This document shows, piece by piece, positions 47,101 through 58,002 of a stretch of 64,000 nucleotides of DNA (positions are counted from its first letter, which is position 1; each line of letters opens with the position of its first letter). This DNA is from Galaxea fascicularis. Lineage: Eukaryota; Cnidaria; Anthozoa; Scleractinia; Euphylliidae. The position numbers and the translations under genes are program-made. The notes beneath the pieces are model-generated. The model was given only the letters and a program-made list of their open reading frames with translations, was not told the DNA's origin and made no database searches. The DNA lies in assembly GCA_948470475.1 (NCBI GenBank), contig OX419345.1, positions 1,695,001 to 1,759,000 on the forward strand, written 5' to 3'.

Positions 47101-50100
47101 ACTAGCGCACTTTCCATTTTATTGACTTCAGTTTCCAACAACATCCAGCCTCGGTGGTTATCCCCCATGTTGCTGTCACAAATTCCCGTCAAACACTTAC
47201 TTGAGCAAGCTAGAAGTCGGCGCCAGGATTTCCGAGGTCTTTACGCTCCTCTGCTGCAGCTCATCAACACCCATTTACCGCACCTCTGCCTGGTTGATGA
47301 TTGGTTGAGGCAGGAGGAAGTTTTCACTGTTCCTCTGTCAAGGGGGTCTCCGTTACCTGGTGTGAAATGTTCACCTTCACGACTACGGGAAGGTAAATGT
47401 CACAAAACGTGTGAAAGGATGGCCTACTTGAGTGTTTTTTTTACTTTCCTTCAAAATATGAATTACACTGAAACAACATTGGTGAAAGTGAGTTTTATTG
47501 CATCCTCAACGTTTAACAGATAAACGAGAAATTATTACCTACTGAAAAATGGAAGTTATCTCCATTATGTTTTTAATCTAAAAACGGGACGCTCTAACTG
47601 GGACGCATTTAGCCCTGAGTCCTTTGTTCGTCTGCACTTCGTTCCTTCCTTGCTTTCTTGGTCGACAAGACAAACAAGTCATGTGCCGAGGCTAAATCTA
47701 GTCCCTCGTCCATCGCCAGAAAATGCTGATTTCTAGACTGATTTTTGTCACAAAAATATTTGCGTCTGGCCTTCTAGGCGACGTCGAGACATAAATTTGA
47801 GAAACTGTAATTCCGCCACGTTAATTGCCTGATATATTCGTATGTTTTAACGTTTATTTGGTGCCGAGTTTGCTCGTGCCCAGTGTCTTTCGAGAATACA
47901 ACCTAGTCGTTTTTTACAAAAATCTTGTTTTTGTCCGTTGGTTTGTCTACTTTTATGCGTTCCGTTTTTATACCAGACGGCTTTAATGTCTCAGACGTCA
48001 AATGCGTCTTGACGACTTCAACGTCTATAGCATAAAAACGGCCAATGTATGTTAAGGTCTGTGCTTCCTACTTAAACTTGTAATCAGAAAGTCATGTTCC
48101 ATTACAATTGGGAGTGCTCGGAAATATTTTTCTTGTTCTGGTTTGACAGTCTTGAATGATTACACGATTCGACGTTGTTTTCGTTCAATAGCTCTGTCGT
48201 CGCTGCCCCACAATCCTTGCCCCGCGTTACTTCTACTCAGAAGACTGTTAAAACTGGAGCCCAGTGCCCTGATTCCATACATGGATGTGCTCGTTGAGTC
48301 CTTGATGATATTGTTGGAGCCTGGTGTCCCACGACGAGTACAAACACTGTGCTGTGAACTGTGGACTAAGATTAACACTGTCGTACCTCGCAAGTAAGAC
48401 AAATACGGCTCAGTGCCACAGTGTAGAGTTTAAAGCCACGACTAAACGTGAAATTTTGTTTTGCGAAAAACTAAGGCAACGGCATTTTTTACTGAGTAAC
48501 GTATAGTTGTTGTGTACGGTATGGTTAATATTGAATGTCCTATGACCCCGTTTTGGATAATATGTGTTGAATAACAGTACATGTTACAATAATAGACTGC
48601 ACCGTTTTTTTGTAAAGCAAAACCAAGAAATTGTTCACTGAATGGGCTTTACAATTCATCTTAGATGTACGAGTTGATATAACAATTGTTATTTCTTTCC
48701 AGATTGTGGCTGGCCACTGTTAACACTCTTTGTCCAGCGGAGACACTCGTCCCACATCTGACTCCCCAACTGTACACAGATGAAGACATCATGAAAGATC
48801 CTTTGACCGTGTTGAGATGCGACAGAAGAGTCTTTAGGTAAGCTTACATAAGGTACGTAGCGCATCATTTAGTGAGTCTTCAATTCAGGTAAACGCCACA
48901 AAGTTTGTTGTAGATCAGAAGCAACATGAAGGTCTGCAATGTCTAAGTTTTCACGAGTTACCTTTTGTAGTACAGCACCACAGGAGAGAATTTAAATAAG
49001 CATACTGAAAGTAAAATGGAACTCTATTTTTTATGTGGCAACCTAAGCAAACAGGCTTTTACCGAATGCATTTTAGCTTTTCCTTCAATGCGATTACTGA
49101 AAAGGTTTTTATTTGGTAATTAGTTTCATTTGCACGTGAGCGGAACCCCATTCATTGCACCACGCCCGGATTCATTGAAAGGGAGGTTTGTAGCAACTCG
49201 GAAGTTGCCTATTGGGAAGATACTCAAATTCAAAGTTGGCAATTATCACTACACACACGTTACCTATAACAAGCGGACCAGGCCAAGCCATGCACACTAA
49301 TGTAGGATCCTTTGTTCGTTTATATCTTGTTTCATGACAACAAAATTCTACCAAAAACATCCAACTGTAAGAGGGATTTTTAAAGTCTTCACGAGTCTCG
49401 CAGTGTGTTACTGCTTTAGCTTGCCCTCCATTTTCCTCAGTCTCGTGCCCAAGAGTTTATAGCATTTCATGTTCCTTATTTTAATCCAGATGCCCACCTT
49501 TATTTGACATTCTTGTGCGGGTGCTCATGGGATACTTGGCAGGTTCCAGGGCCCTTTTGAGTCAGTACCTGCAGGCACATCCCGCGTCAAGGACCGAGGG
49601 AATGGCTGTGGAGCAGGAGAGAGAAGAACTCAGGGCTGCTCTGGTGACAGCACAGGAAAGTGCTGCAATTCAGATCCTACTTGAAGTCTGCGTTAAAACA
49701 CCTCAGGATCGGGTTTGTTTTCAAACAGCATCACTTGTTATTCCATATTTAGCAGCTCTAAAGACTGGGAGCGAAAACGGTTTGGAAACACGAGAAAATA
49801 AAATTTTAGTTCACGTATAAAGCAAATTCATGTAGGATTAAGTGTTTTCCGTCTTTAAAATCAAACGCATCTAGCCTCGGAACTTCCCTCCGCGGAAAAG
49901 AAAGTCTAATGTTTTTCATGTGATGGGTATGTCAACTTTTTTCTTCCCTTGTTAGGATCAGCCGGGTTGTAGTGGATCTGCTGTGCTTCGTGAGATTCAG
50001 TGCCGAGTTTGCTCCCAGCTCCATCAGATGTTTATCGCTGTCCCGGACATTGCTAAACTCGTTCACTTTCAGGTACGTGGAGAAATGAGTAATCGGTGAA

Positions 50101-52691
50101 GAGGGCGGGAAAATCTTACTTGCAACTGGTGTCAAGCGCGGGAAAACGGGATCCGGATGAGAAACGTTGGACTCTGCGCAACCGGGAAAAGGGCGGGAAA
50201 ATCTTACTTGAACTGGTGTCAAGCGCGGCAATGGGGACTCGGATTAGAAACTCTGGCGAAACGCAGGTCTGTGTTTTACAGGCGGCATCGCGCACATTGC
50301 TGTTAGTGTTGGTTTGGATTTCCTGCTTATTGACCTAAAGAACTGGGCAATACGATAAAATATTGCATGTCTTTTTGAGACCCTTATAAAGTTTGGCAGA
50401 GGCTTCGCCAAGGTCAAACGGAGAAAATTAAGTCTAGTCCGAGGCTTGTCATAGCTTCTGGAGTTGGGAATTGCATAGCGTTCTAACTTGACTTTGACGG
50501 CGTTGTTTTCTTGACAGGGTTACCCAGTGGAGCTTCTTCCCGTGACGGTGGCTGGTATTCCTTCAATGCACATATGTTTAGACTTCATTCATGAGCTCGT
50601 CAACCAATCGCAGCTGGAAAAACAGGTTTGTTTACTCGTGGCGTACCTCAAGTAAGACAAGCAACACTGCAGTGAAACTTCCCATCCAGAACTTGTGTTC
50701 ATGGTTGTCCTTCTTAGTGACTCATTCGTCCCGTAGCGGAAGGGGGGCAGGGGGACTCAAGAATATGCAGAGTTGTTGTTTTGCTTAGTAAACTATTGCT
50801 CTGATGTTTTTCTTGCCGCCGACGCAACTTTCCGTTTCGTAAATGGTTGTTGCCATTTTTAAAACACTTAGAAAAATTTTCAACTGATAGAGAAAATCTT
50901 CCTGATTAAAAAATAGAAATTTCCAACCCAGAATTGAGCCTAAACCCTTTCCTTGCTATGATCTTTCCCTAACCACTACGCTATATTATAGTTAACTGGC
51001 TTTCATAACTGATACATCTACAGCAGGTCACCCTAGCCCTATCCCGAAATATTAACGCTAATTTACACGTAAATTGGGCCCTATGTTTAAGTAGGGCCTA
51101 AACGTCGCTCTTTCTAAGACGATTTGAAAAGTTCAAAATTGCCTTGTTATAACTCAATCCATAGCTCATAAAATTACACCTGCCCTACTGAAGGCTTGGT
51201 TACCAATGATGGCATCGACCGTTAATAATGGCAACGACCGTTTACGAAAGGGAAATAGGCGCCGCCGACATTGTGCCACACAATGTCTACAACAGGAGTG
51301 AGTAGCTTCACTTGTCCAATTTTCTGAGCCCTCCAGTCATGTTACCCTTGCTACGAACCGTCTCATTGTGTTAAGGGCTCATTAAAGTTTTTTTTTTTTT
51401 TAATCCAACTAAATTAAAGTATCTTTTGATGCCGTTGCTAGGGAAAAATCAATTTGCTATAACTCTGCACATGTATGCTTCAATTGGACCAAATTTGGAC
51501 AATACTCAAAGGAGGCAAATATGGTTCAGTTCATGACGTCATCGGACCACGCCCAATATTACGTGACCAGAAACAGAAAAATGCATTTTAACTAAATGGC
51601 CTAAACCTTTTTCTCGCATTTTCTGTACGATAACAATTAAAAAGCCGTTGTGAAGAAATTTAAGCATACGTTTTGGCTTATGGAGTTTGCTTTGGAGTTT
51701 GCGTGTGCCCACTTGATTATCCTTATTATTAATTGATTATTATTAATTATTCTTATCCAGAAAGAGACTCAAAGCAAATCTCTCTAACTTTCAGTGCTCT
51801 TTTGTTATTAATTCTTTGCTGATTTTCCTCTTACGTTCCAGCTATTTGCCATCCAGTTGGCCTCTTACCTCTGCCTCCAGTTTCCTCTCCCCAAAGCCAT
51901 GGGTGTGGCCCGTTACATTCTCAGCAGGCTTTGCTCTCTCCTCGCAACTCTTCCCGCCACCAAGCGTGCCTCGTTTTTCACCCCTGCCCTCCCAACTCTG
52001 GTCAGGTTTTGTCGTGCATTTCCGCCGTTGTGTGAAGAAGCCACAAGCTTTCTTTTGGAGCTTGGTCGAGTGGCAGCTTCGCATGCGTCGGCTTCTGCTG
52101 GTCATTCTTTGGGTATGCTGCCATTTTTAGTAAACTTAAGTCGGCAAACGAAAGCAAAACCCTTGACCAGATCATGCAATCAGTGTTCCTAATTTATCTC
52201 CAGAATAAGGTGGTATTTATGCATTTTACAGTAATATAAAAGTTGAAAACTGAAACATAAAGTGAACCGGTATTGAAACATTTTGAGAATTCTTGTACTT
52301 CGGGCCGCTTAAGGTTCGTGTCAATTTCTTCTTGGCTTCTTCCCCTCCCCTCCCCCCTATGTTGGCCACAAAGCGAGGGCGGTTAAAATAGAGGCAAGAA
52401 GCAGGTGTTATTTTAATAACCACGTTTTGTTGTTTTGTTCTTTCAGGTTCTCCGGCGTGTCTTTTGGATGAACTGCCGCCCCAGCAACAGGTGGAAACTG
52501 TGGACGAAGAAGATCACGGCTTCACAGAGGATTCTTGGCTTGCCAATGATACAACTTATGAAAACGAAACTGGCTTTGCCTTGGAGAATCGAGTGAAATC
52601 CGCTGATGCTGGGTTGTGTCAAGCGATTGAAAAAACGTTTTTAGACTTGACCAAAGTTGCCGTGGTGAAACAACAGAATTGTGAAAGCTAG
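39403..52691 (+). CDS. INTS2: Integrator complex subunit 2
   Basis: INTS2 is a scaffold subunit of Integrator, which cleaves snRNA 3' ends and terminates paused RNA polymerase II in the nucleus. Exons: 39403-39825, 40242-40455, 41626-41823, 42408-42514, 42937-43126, 43722-44010, 44195-44444, 44929-45063, 45691-45885, 46708-46873, 47132-47392, 48150-48393, 48703-48837, 49490-49712, 49956-50072, 50518-50625, 51842-52112, 52447-52691. They join in phase to 1256 codons (human about 1204). Recognisable blocks are NSIVALLSVDF (about 71), RRLRLVLSELL, AELPSLL, ALLRLYCAL, AGVRFVVVGLC, RMKTLFTQEIF, VVTAHAV, HLCLVDDWL, IAKLVHFQGYPVELLP and VAGIPSMHICLDFI. It is all alpha-helical with no enzyme motif. 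Intron 9 uses a GC donor (CAG|GCAAGT at 45886). Introns carry a LINE tail, SINE and MITEs. Confidence 0.96.
40500..40931 (-). pseudogene. 5'-truncated LINE: C-terminal ORF end plus 3' UTR
   Basis: On the minus strand an open frame 40931-40727 reads TTRFGARVWNCLPPQVRQLP, then FKKKVREILF and EDTYVEAPTLL before a stop. I recognise the GARVWNxLP...F+KK pattern as the C-terminal end of reverse transcriptase ORFs of animal non-LTR retrotransposons. An in-frame stop precedes it and the polymerase domain is absent. The following 230 bases are A/T-rich with a duplicated AAAAGAAATAAGTGAACAAT segment. They end in an 11-bp perfect stem-loop (GCGCAACCCGC / GCGGGTTGCGC, 40512-40553), as in some LINE 3' ends. 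It lies in INTS2 intron 2. Confidence 0.7.
41132..41168. repeat. (AAT)n microsatellite at a SINE tail
   Basis: About a dozen AAT units adjoin the tail of the minus-strand SINE, the usual position of a SINE 3' simple repeat. Confidence 0.85.
41165..41416 (-). mobile_element. tRNA-derived SINE with leucine/serine-tRNA-like head
   Basis: The minus strand begins GGCAGGGTGGCCGAGTGGTT, with TGGCCGAGTGG as A box. GGTTCAAATCC follows about 45 bases later as B box. The body is unlike the head of the other SINEs, but the tail with CTAAAATCCGAGGGTAAATA and (ATT)n is shared with the fragment at 28374. The acceptor-stem 3' half and CCA context are absent, so it is not a tRNA gene. It lies in INTS2 intron 2. 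Confidence 0.8.
43255..43427. repeat. (TGAC)n microsatellite in INTS2 intron 5
   Basis: Tetranucleotide TGAC/ACTG units run for about 170 bases with interruptions and grade into ACTC units at the right. The minus-strand SVSQSVSQ frame is a translation of this repeat. Confidence 0.9.
45522..45649 (+). mobile_element. Dispersed family B, copy 3, with TTGATA duplication
   Basis: It matches the copy at 4771 (GGGTTGTAGCTAAGAAATTA, CCAGCTGGCGATCAC, TTTCGCCGGCAGCCGGCG). TTGATA occurs immediately outside both ends. It lies in INTS2 intron 8, just upstream of exon 9. Confidence 0.75.
46392..46606. mobile_element. Inverted-repeat element with TTTATTACACCCATTTTGAA arms
   Basis: CTTTATTACACCCATTTTG with AAATCAC at the left is mirrored at 46580-46606. 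The unit may extend left to about 46255, where GATTTCATAATAAAACGAGCG sits in a further inverted context. It lies in INTS2 intron 9. Confidence 0.65.
50103..50245 (+). repeat. Two-unit tandem duplication (period ~88 bp) in INTS2 intron 15
   Basis: GGGCGGGAAAATCTTACTTG followed by AACTGGTGTCAAGCGCGG occurs twice, starting at 50103 and 50191. The second unit is shorter at its right end. Confidence 0.75.
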
Positions 52692-52864
52692 TTTGTCTTG
52701 TTCGTCCTACAACGTGCGTGTCGAACACGCAAACGCGGGACACTTCCTTGCAACCGTCGGGTCGCGGTTAAGAGGATTGATCAGTTGCGGAAGTTCATGC
52801 GGTTACTTCGTAATGTATGAAAGACAAGACAAGTGGAAATATTTATTGACTGAAAACTGCCGAA

Positions 52865-52870
52865 AATAAA
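52865..52870 (+). other. Polyadenylation signal AATAAA (INTS2)
   Basis: A canonical hexamer lies about 175 bases past the stop codon, followed by a T-rich segment (TATATTTTTTGG), which is a good 3' end context. Confidence 0.65.
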
Positions 52871-53512
52871 ATGTGTATATTTTTTGGAAGTTTAAAGTGA
52901 TGTTGGGCTGAATTCTGCTTCGCTGTTTTACCGGCTGCAATATGTAGTCTCAGTCGATCGTTATCAAAGCTACCTGAACTCGGTTAATTTTCAATATTTT
53001 GCAATATGGGTTTTTTCAGTTTTTCTGTTATCTTTACACGGGTTTATTATTTTCTCAATTTAAATTGCAAATTTCTCTTATTATTCATGCTCTTCTGTCA
53101 CTTTCCACAAGTGACAAGAACAGAAACGCAACATGGTTTCCTGCAAGCTACCAACGTGTTCTTTCAACTGAACGATGATGATGTCGTTTCTACTTGATTA
53201 TGTAATATTGAAGATTTCTGCAATGGAATTCATCTGACGTTGATCACAGCATAGCTTTCTCGACGCCGGAATGCTGGACGCATCCGCTGACCGACCGATT
53301 AGTTTGTTTCTTCGTCTCAGTTTGCAAGGTAACCGAAGTTTGTTCAGTTTATGGGAGAAGATCACGGTATTCGTATTGCATTTTACCAATCATTGTGATT
53401 ACAGAAGTATTCTTCCATCTCTAGTTGATTATGTTAGCATCGATATTCTTTGTGTAACAAGGTGTTTGGTCGTTTCGCTACTAAGTTGTCTTGTTACAAC
53501 ACAGTAAATAAT

Positions 53513-53545
<33 letters not shown>

Positions 53546-53744
53546 CAGTTTTATAGTTTTCTTGAAAGTTAAGCACAAGTGAAAGCGTTTATAAATTATC
53601 GCGAACAAACTTTGATTCAAAATTCACTCGTCACTTTCATCCCATTTATTTTCTAGTCAAATCCTGGTTAAACGTTTTGCCAAATGTTTACTCGTCTATA
53701 GCGCTGCTCAATTTTTCAGTCCATAAAAGTTATGTTTCTTATTG

Positions 53745-54155
53745 TATCTCTCAGTGAGTACGCGCGCCGTGGTCGGTCAATTTTGCGGGTCGCACTAAAT
53801 TTCATACTTTCCTTTCCAGCGCGCCCGATTAACCTCTGAGATATCAGGCACCGCGTAGGGGGAGGGACCGGGGAGGCCAGGGCCTCCTCACTTTTGTGGA
53901 AAAAATAATAAATTTTGTAAAATATACTTTTAAGGTGAAAAGTAATTTCACGGGATTAAAGAGGTAAACTACAGATGGGCGACCTCGCGGAAAAAAAAAT
54001 CTAAATTTGCGACCGTTCCTTTAACCATTTTTAGAGTCAGCCCCCTCCCCTCAATTAAAGAGGAAGGTGTGGGCCCCGCACTTTAAAAACTGCTCCGCTG
54101 GCTCTGGATATAATAAATATCTTACTAACCTCGTTTTCTCGGTTTCGTACTTTCA
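53745..54155. mobile_element. Family C element, partial copy interrupted by an insert
   Basis: The left half (TATCTCTCAGTGAGTACGCG onward) and the continuation (ATAATAAATATCTTACTAAC then CTCGTTTTCTC) match the copies at 35464 and 63283. The right inverted-repeat half is missing beyond about 54155. The two parts are split by the insert at 53845-54106. Confidence 0.7.
53845..54106. mobile_element. Nested 262-bp insertion with GATAT target duplication
   Basis: GATAT lies on both sides (53840-53844 and 54107-54111), and the other family-C copies run uninterrupted across this point. The insert ends are weakly inverted (CAGGCACCGCG against CAGAGCCAGCGGAG). The body has CCGGGGAGGCCAGGGCCTCC and no coding capacity. 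Confidence 0.75.
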
Positions 54156-54702
54156 GTAAACTGTGTATTAATTGAGAACAAAACAAGTTTGTCGTTCAAA
54201 TCATTAAAAAGGTGTCTGCAAAAATGTCTTTTTATAAACCAAGTCTTTTGGTGGAAAAATTTGAGGAAATTTGCACAGCGTTTCCTCTAGCAACAGTTTT
54301 GACATAAAAATTAACAGATATGACCTTGAGAATTATGCGCTATGAAAACAGTGTCAAAAATACCTTTTTAGTATAGAAATCCGCCAAAAAAACCTCAAAT
54401 TCCTCCGTAAACGACTGGCAAAGGAAAAAAAATGTTCCGTCATATTGTCGCGGGACAGATTTAACAGTCACAAAACTCCACTGAACCTGTTCTTTATTCT
54501 TGTTGTGGGACTCTACAGAAGCTACTGCGCTCTGCCGTAGCCGGCAGCCAACTCCTCCTAAACTGTACATAACTGGCGCCGATTAAGTACGCTCGTACTG
54601 AGCATTGATTGGCAGATTGGAACATTTCCTTTTAAAACAAAGAACAAAGGGTAACAGTTCTGGGCGGATGAACACGTGCCCCGAGCGTAGAGCTAGAACT
54701 AG

Positions 54703-56258
54703 TCTTGAAATTTCAATATTTGCATGCAGAATCTTGAAATTTCAACATTCTGCATGTCAAATCTTGAAATTTCAATATTCTGCATGCCAAATCTTGAAAT
54801 TTCAATATTCTGCATGTCAAATCTTAAAATTTCAATATTCTGCATACCAAATCTTGAAATTTCAATATTCTGCGTGTCAAATCTTGAAATTTCAATATTC
54901 TGCATGTCAAATCTTGAAATTTCAATATTCTGCGTGCCAAATCTTGAAATTTCAAGATTCTGCATGTCAAATCTTGAAATTTCAATATTCTGCATGTCAA
55001 ATCTTGAAACTTCAATATTCTGCATGTCAAATCTTGAAATTTCAAGATTCTGCATGCCAAATCTTGAACTGAACTTCAATATTCTGCATGCCAAATCTTG
55101 AACTGAACTTCAATATTCTGCATGTCAAATCTTGAAATTTCAATATTCTGCATGCCAAATCTTGAACTGAACTTCAATATTCTGCATGCCAAATCTTGAA
55201 ACTTCAATATTCTGCATGCAAAACAGTTCAATATTCTGCATGTCAAATCTTGAACTGAACTTCAATATTCTGCATGCCAAATCTTGAACTGAACTTCAAT
55301 ATTCTGCGTGTCAAATCTTGAAATTTCAATATTCTGCATGTCAAATCTTGAAATTTCAATATTCTGCATGCCAAATCTTGAACTGAACTTCAATATTCTG
55401 CATGTCAAATCTTGAAATTTCAATATTCTGCATGTCAAATCTTGAAATTTCAATATTCTGCATGCCAAATCTTGAAATTTCAATATTCCGCATGCCAAAT
55501 CTTGAACTGAACTTCAATATTCTGCGTGTCAAATCTTGAAATTTCAATATTCTGCATGTCAAATCTTGAAATTTCAAGATTCTGCATGCCAAATCTTGAA
55601 ATTTCAATATTCTGCATGTCAAATCTTGAAATTTCAATATCCTGCATGTCAAATCTTGAACTGAACTTCAATATTCTGCGTGTCAAATCTTGAAATTTCA
55701 ATATTCTGCATGTCAAATCTTGAAATTTCAAGATTCTGCATGCCAAATCTTGAAATTTCAATATTCTGCATGCCAAATCTTGAACTGAACTTCAATATTC
55801 TGCATGTCAAATCTTGAAACTTCAATATTCTGCATGTCAAATCTTGAAATTTCAATATCCTGCATGTCAAATCTTGACATTTCAATATTCTGCATGTCAA
55901 AACTTGAAATTTCAATATTCTGCATGCAAAATCTTGAACTGAACTTCAATATTCTGCATGCCAAATCTTGAAATTTCAATATTCTGCATGCAAAATCTTG
56001 AACTGAACTTCAATATTCTGCATGTCAAATCTTGAAATTTCAAGATTCTGCATGTCAAATCTTGAAACTTCAATATTCTGCATGCCAAATCTTGAAATTT
56101 CAAGATTCTGCATGTCAAATCTTGAAATTTCAATATTCTGCATGTCAAATCTTGAAATGTCAAGATTCTGCATGTCAAATCTTGAAATTTCAAGATTCTG
56201 CATGCCAAATCTTGAAATTTCAATATTCTGCATGCCAAATCTTGAAATTTCAATATTG
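54703..56258. repeat. ~50-copy satellite of 30-bp and 34-bp monomers
   Basis: The basic unit is 30 bp: TGCATGTCAA then ATCTTGAAAT then TTCAATATTC. A 34-bp variant replaces TTGAAATTTCAA with TTGAACTGAACTTCAA. Each 30-bp unit carries the 12-bp perfect palindrome TTGAAATTTCAA and a GCATG(C/T) word. The 30-bp period is a multiple of three, so all frames not hitting a stop stay open and give spurious repeats such as CRILKFQDLT. The 34-bp variants recur at intervals, giving blocks of roughly 100-170 bp. Variation between units is mostly single-base (ATGT/ATGC/GTGT; CAATATTC/CAAGATTC). Confidence 0.95.
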
Positions 56259-56455
56259 TGTAAGTTACATGCAATTAACTCGGGCTAATAACTCCAGATA
56301 CGTAACTCACGCAATATTGGAGGACCCCCGCATTAGTCCTTACTCGGCCAAATGTGTCCATATATGGAGCGTGACGTAAGAAAAGGACATCGTGCAAGCT
56401 TGAGTTGTCGGAATATGGGAAGATTTGCTGCGATACTTTATGCTAAACAGAGAAA

Positions 56456-56640
56456 ATGGTTGAAAAATGCGTGGTTTATGGATCTTCTCTAAAAATAAAC
56501 AGAAAGGAATCACCATGCATAAGATTGGAATGGCGTCCTTTTCTTACGTCACAGCCAAAAAATGTCAAATATCGGACACTTCTCATTGGCTCGTTCCTAA
56601 TGAGTCCACGAGACAATAAAGATATGTCCGGCGGGGCCCA
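56456..56640 (+). pseudogene. Possible THAP-domain gene remnant
   Basis: The frame from 56456 starts MVEKCVVYGSSLKINRK, and a one-base shift continues GITMHKI. Together these resemble the opening of a THAP zinc finger (M-x-x-x-C-V-V-x-G-C-S ... G-x-x-H-K). The second zinc Cys is Ser here, and the later Cys-x-x-His part is not clear in any frame. I treat it as a decayed fragment; chance similarity is possible. It overlaps an 18-bp inverted repeat whose arms lie at 56371-56388 and 56535-56552. Confidence 0.3.
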
Positions 56641-57461
56641 TACCGCCCAAAAAATTTTAGTAACTTCAAGCGCTGGTAAAAATAAAAAAAAAAAATCAGG
56701 ATTAAATATTTTGGAATTTGTTTTTTTGAAAATGAGTTTTTGAAAGATATGGAAATCTACCAAAAGAAGACAAATTCAAGGGTTAGGGGTACTTTAAGGG
56801 TGTTTGCTCAACATGTATTCATTGGGTGATCTCTGTTTTGAAGGGGAATTCCTGACACTGCTGCTCCGAGACTCGAGGTATCTTGATTGATAAGGCAGCT
56901 TTCCTACAGGCGCTTTCCTCCATGCCTGTAACGCCTGTGATAATGTTGCATTGAGGAATGACCATGAACTCCACTTTTAAATTCTCCACAAATTTCTTGT
57001 TTCAAGAGAGGGTAGAAGGATTGCACGCTGTCAGTTTCAAACGGTGCTGTTTATTTTTCAATACTTATTTTCCACAGAAAAAATATAGACAGATTGACAC
57101 TTATACTTTAGGCAATTATTAAAAGTTCAAACCACAAATGAAGTGATATGAAAAATTACAATTATTTAAGACAATTGTGGTCATAATTACAAAATCTTAA
57201 TATGGTCAAATAGATACTCGCAATGCATCTCACATTGCAGCCAGTGTCAAATGTGTGGAATTTAGTGATTTCACAATTTTTTAATATAGTTTTGATGTCA
57301 GATAGAGTATTGTCCGATTTAACGTTTTAAATACATTTTTTTGAAAATTGACGTAATCAGCCAAAATAATCTGACATACACTATGCAATGTTTTACGCAC
57401 CTTTCTACGTTCACCGTTTAAACACTGACTTATATCGCAATTTAGGTCATTATGAATTATA

Positions 57462-58002
57462 TACCTTATTATCACTTATTTTCGCGCGACTTTCATTTCG
57501 CAAATTTGGAATAAAAATATCTCGCGGGACATAAAATTCGCGATTTTGACGAATCACCGTTTTTCAAGGCAATTAAATTTCGCGAATCAAGTAACTGGTG
57601 CTCGTCCCACTTCTGTATTTTATTTAACCATAACGGAATAGAAACCTCAAACGCAACAAACAACAATATCAGCAAGTTAGTAACATCTTTTAAAAGTACA
57701 CTGACTATTTAACTCGATGGCGCTGCCAATTAACTTTTAGACAAGGATCGCCTCACGAAATTGGGGACAAAAACCACCGAAGGTCGTCACTTGTGTAAGG
57801 GGTACTGGAAATTCCAGTGAAATTGATGGCGGAGATCGACGCTTCCGGAAACAACGAAGCCATCATGAAGAGGCTCAAGCAGCTGATTACAGACAACTAC
57901 AGACGGAAAGCTTAAATAAAGGATTTTATAAAGGTCTTTAAAATTCGCGGGATTTTAATTTCGCGAATTTTTTTAAATCGCGCGAAAATAAGTGATAAGG
58001 TA
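57462..58002. mobile_element. 541-bp inverted-repeat element with CGCG-rich ends
   Basis: The ends TACCTTATTATCACTTATTT then TCGCGCGA are mirrored (TCGCGCGAAAATAAGTGATA then AGGTA). Subterminal TTTCGCGAA, TCGCGGGA and TTCGCGAT words repeat on both sides. The interior includes GATGGCGGAGATCGACG but no credible protein. Confidence 0.8.

Noticed and set aside
52681..53507. Short plus-strand frames after the INTS2 stop
   Set aside because: They lie in the 3' UTR and spacer, with no family similarity and no convincing splice links.
54703..56258. CRISPR-like regular repeats
   Set aside because: There are no unique spacers between repeats, no cas genes, and the surrounding DNA is plainly animal.
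54605..56379. Long open frames with repeated peptides (CRILKFQDLT, MQNIEISRFD and similar) on both strands
   Set aside because: They arise because the 30-bp satellite period is a multiple of three and lacks stops in several frames. They occur on both strands and in more than one frame, and 34-bp units break them.
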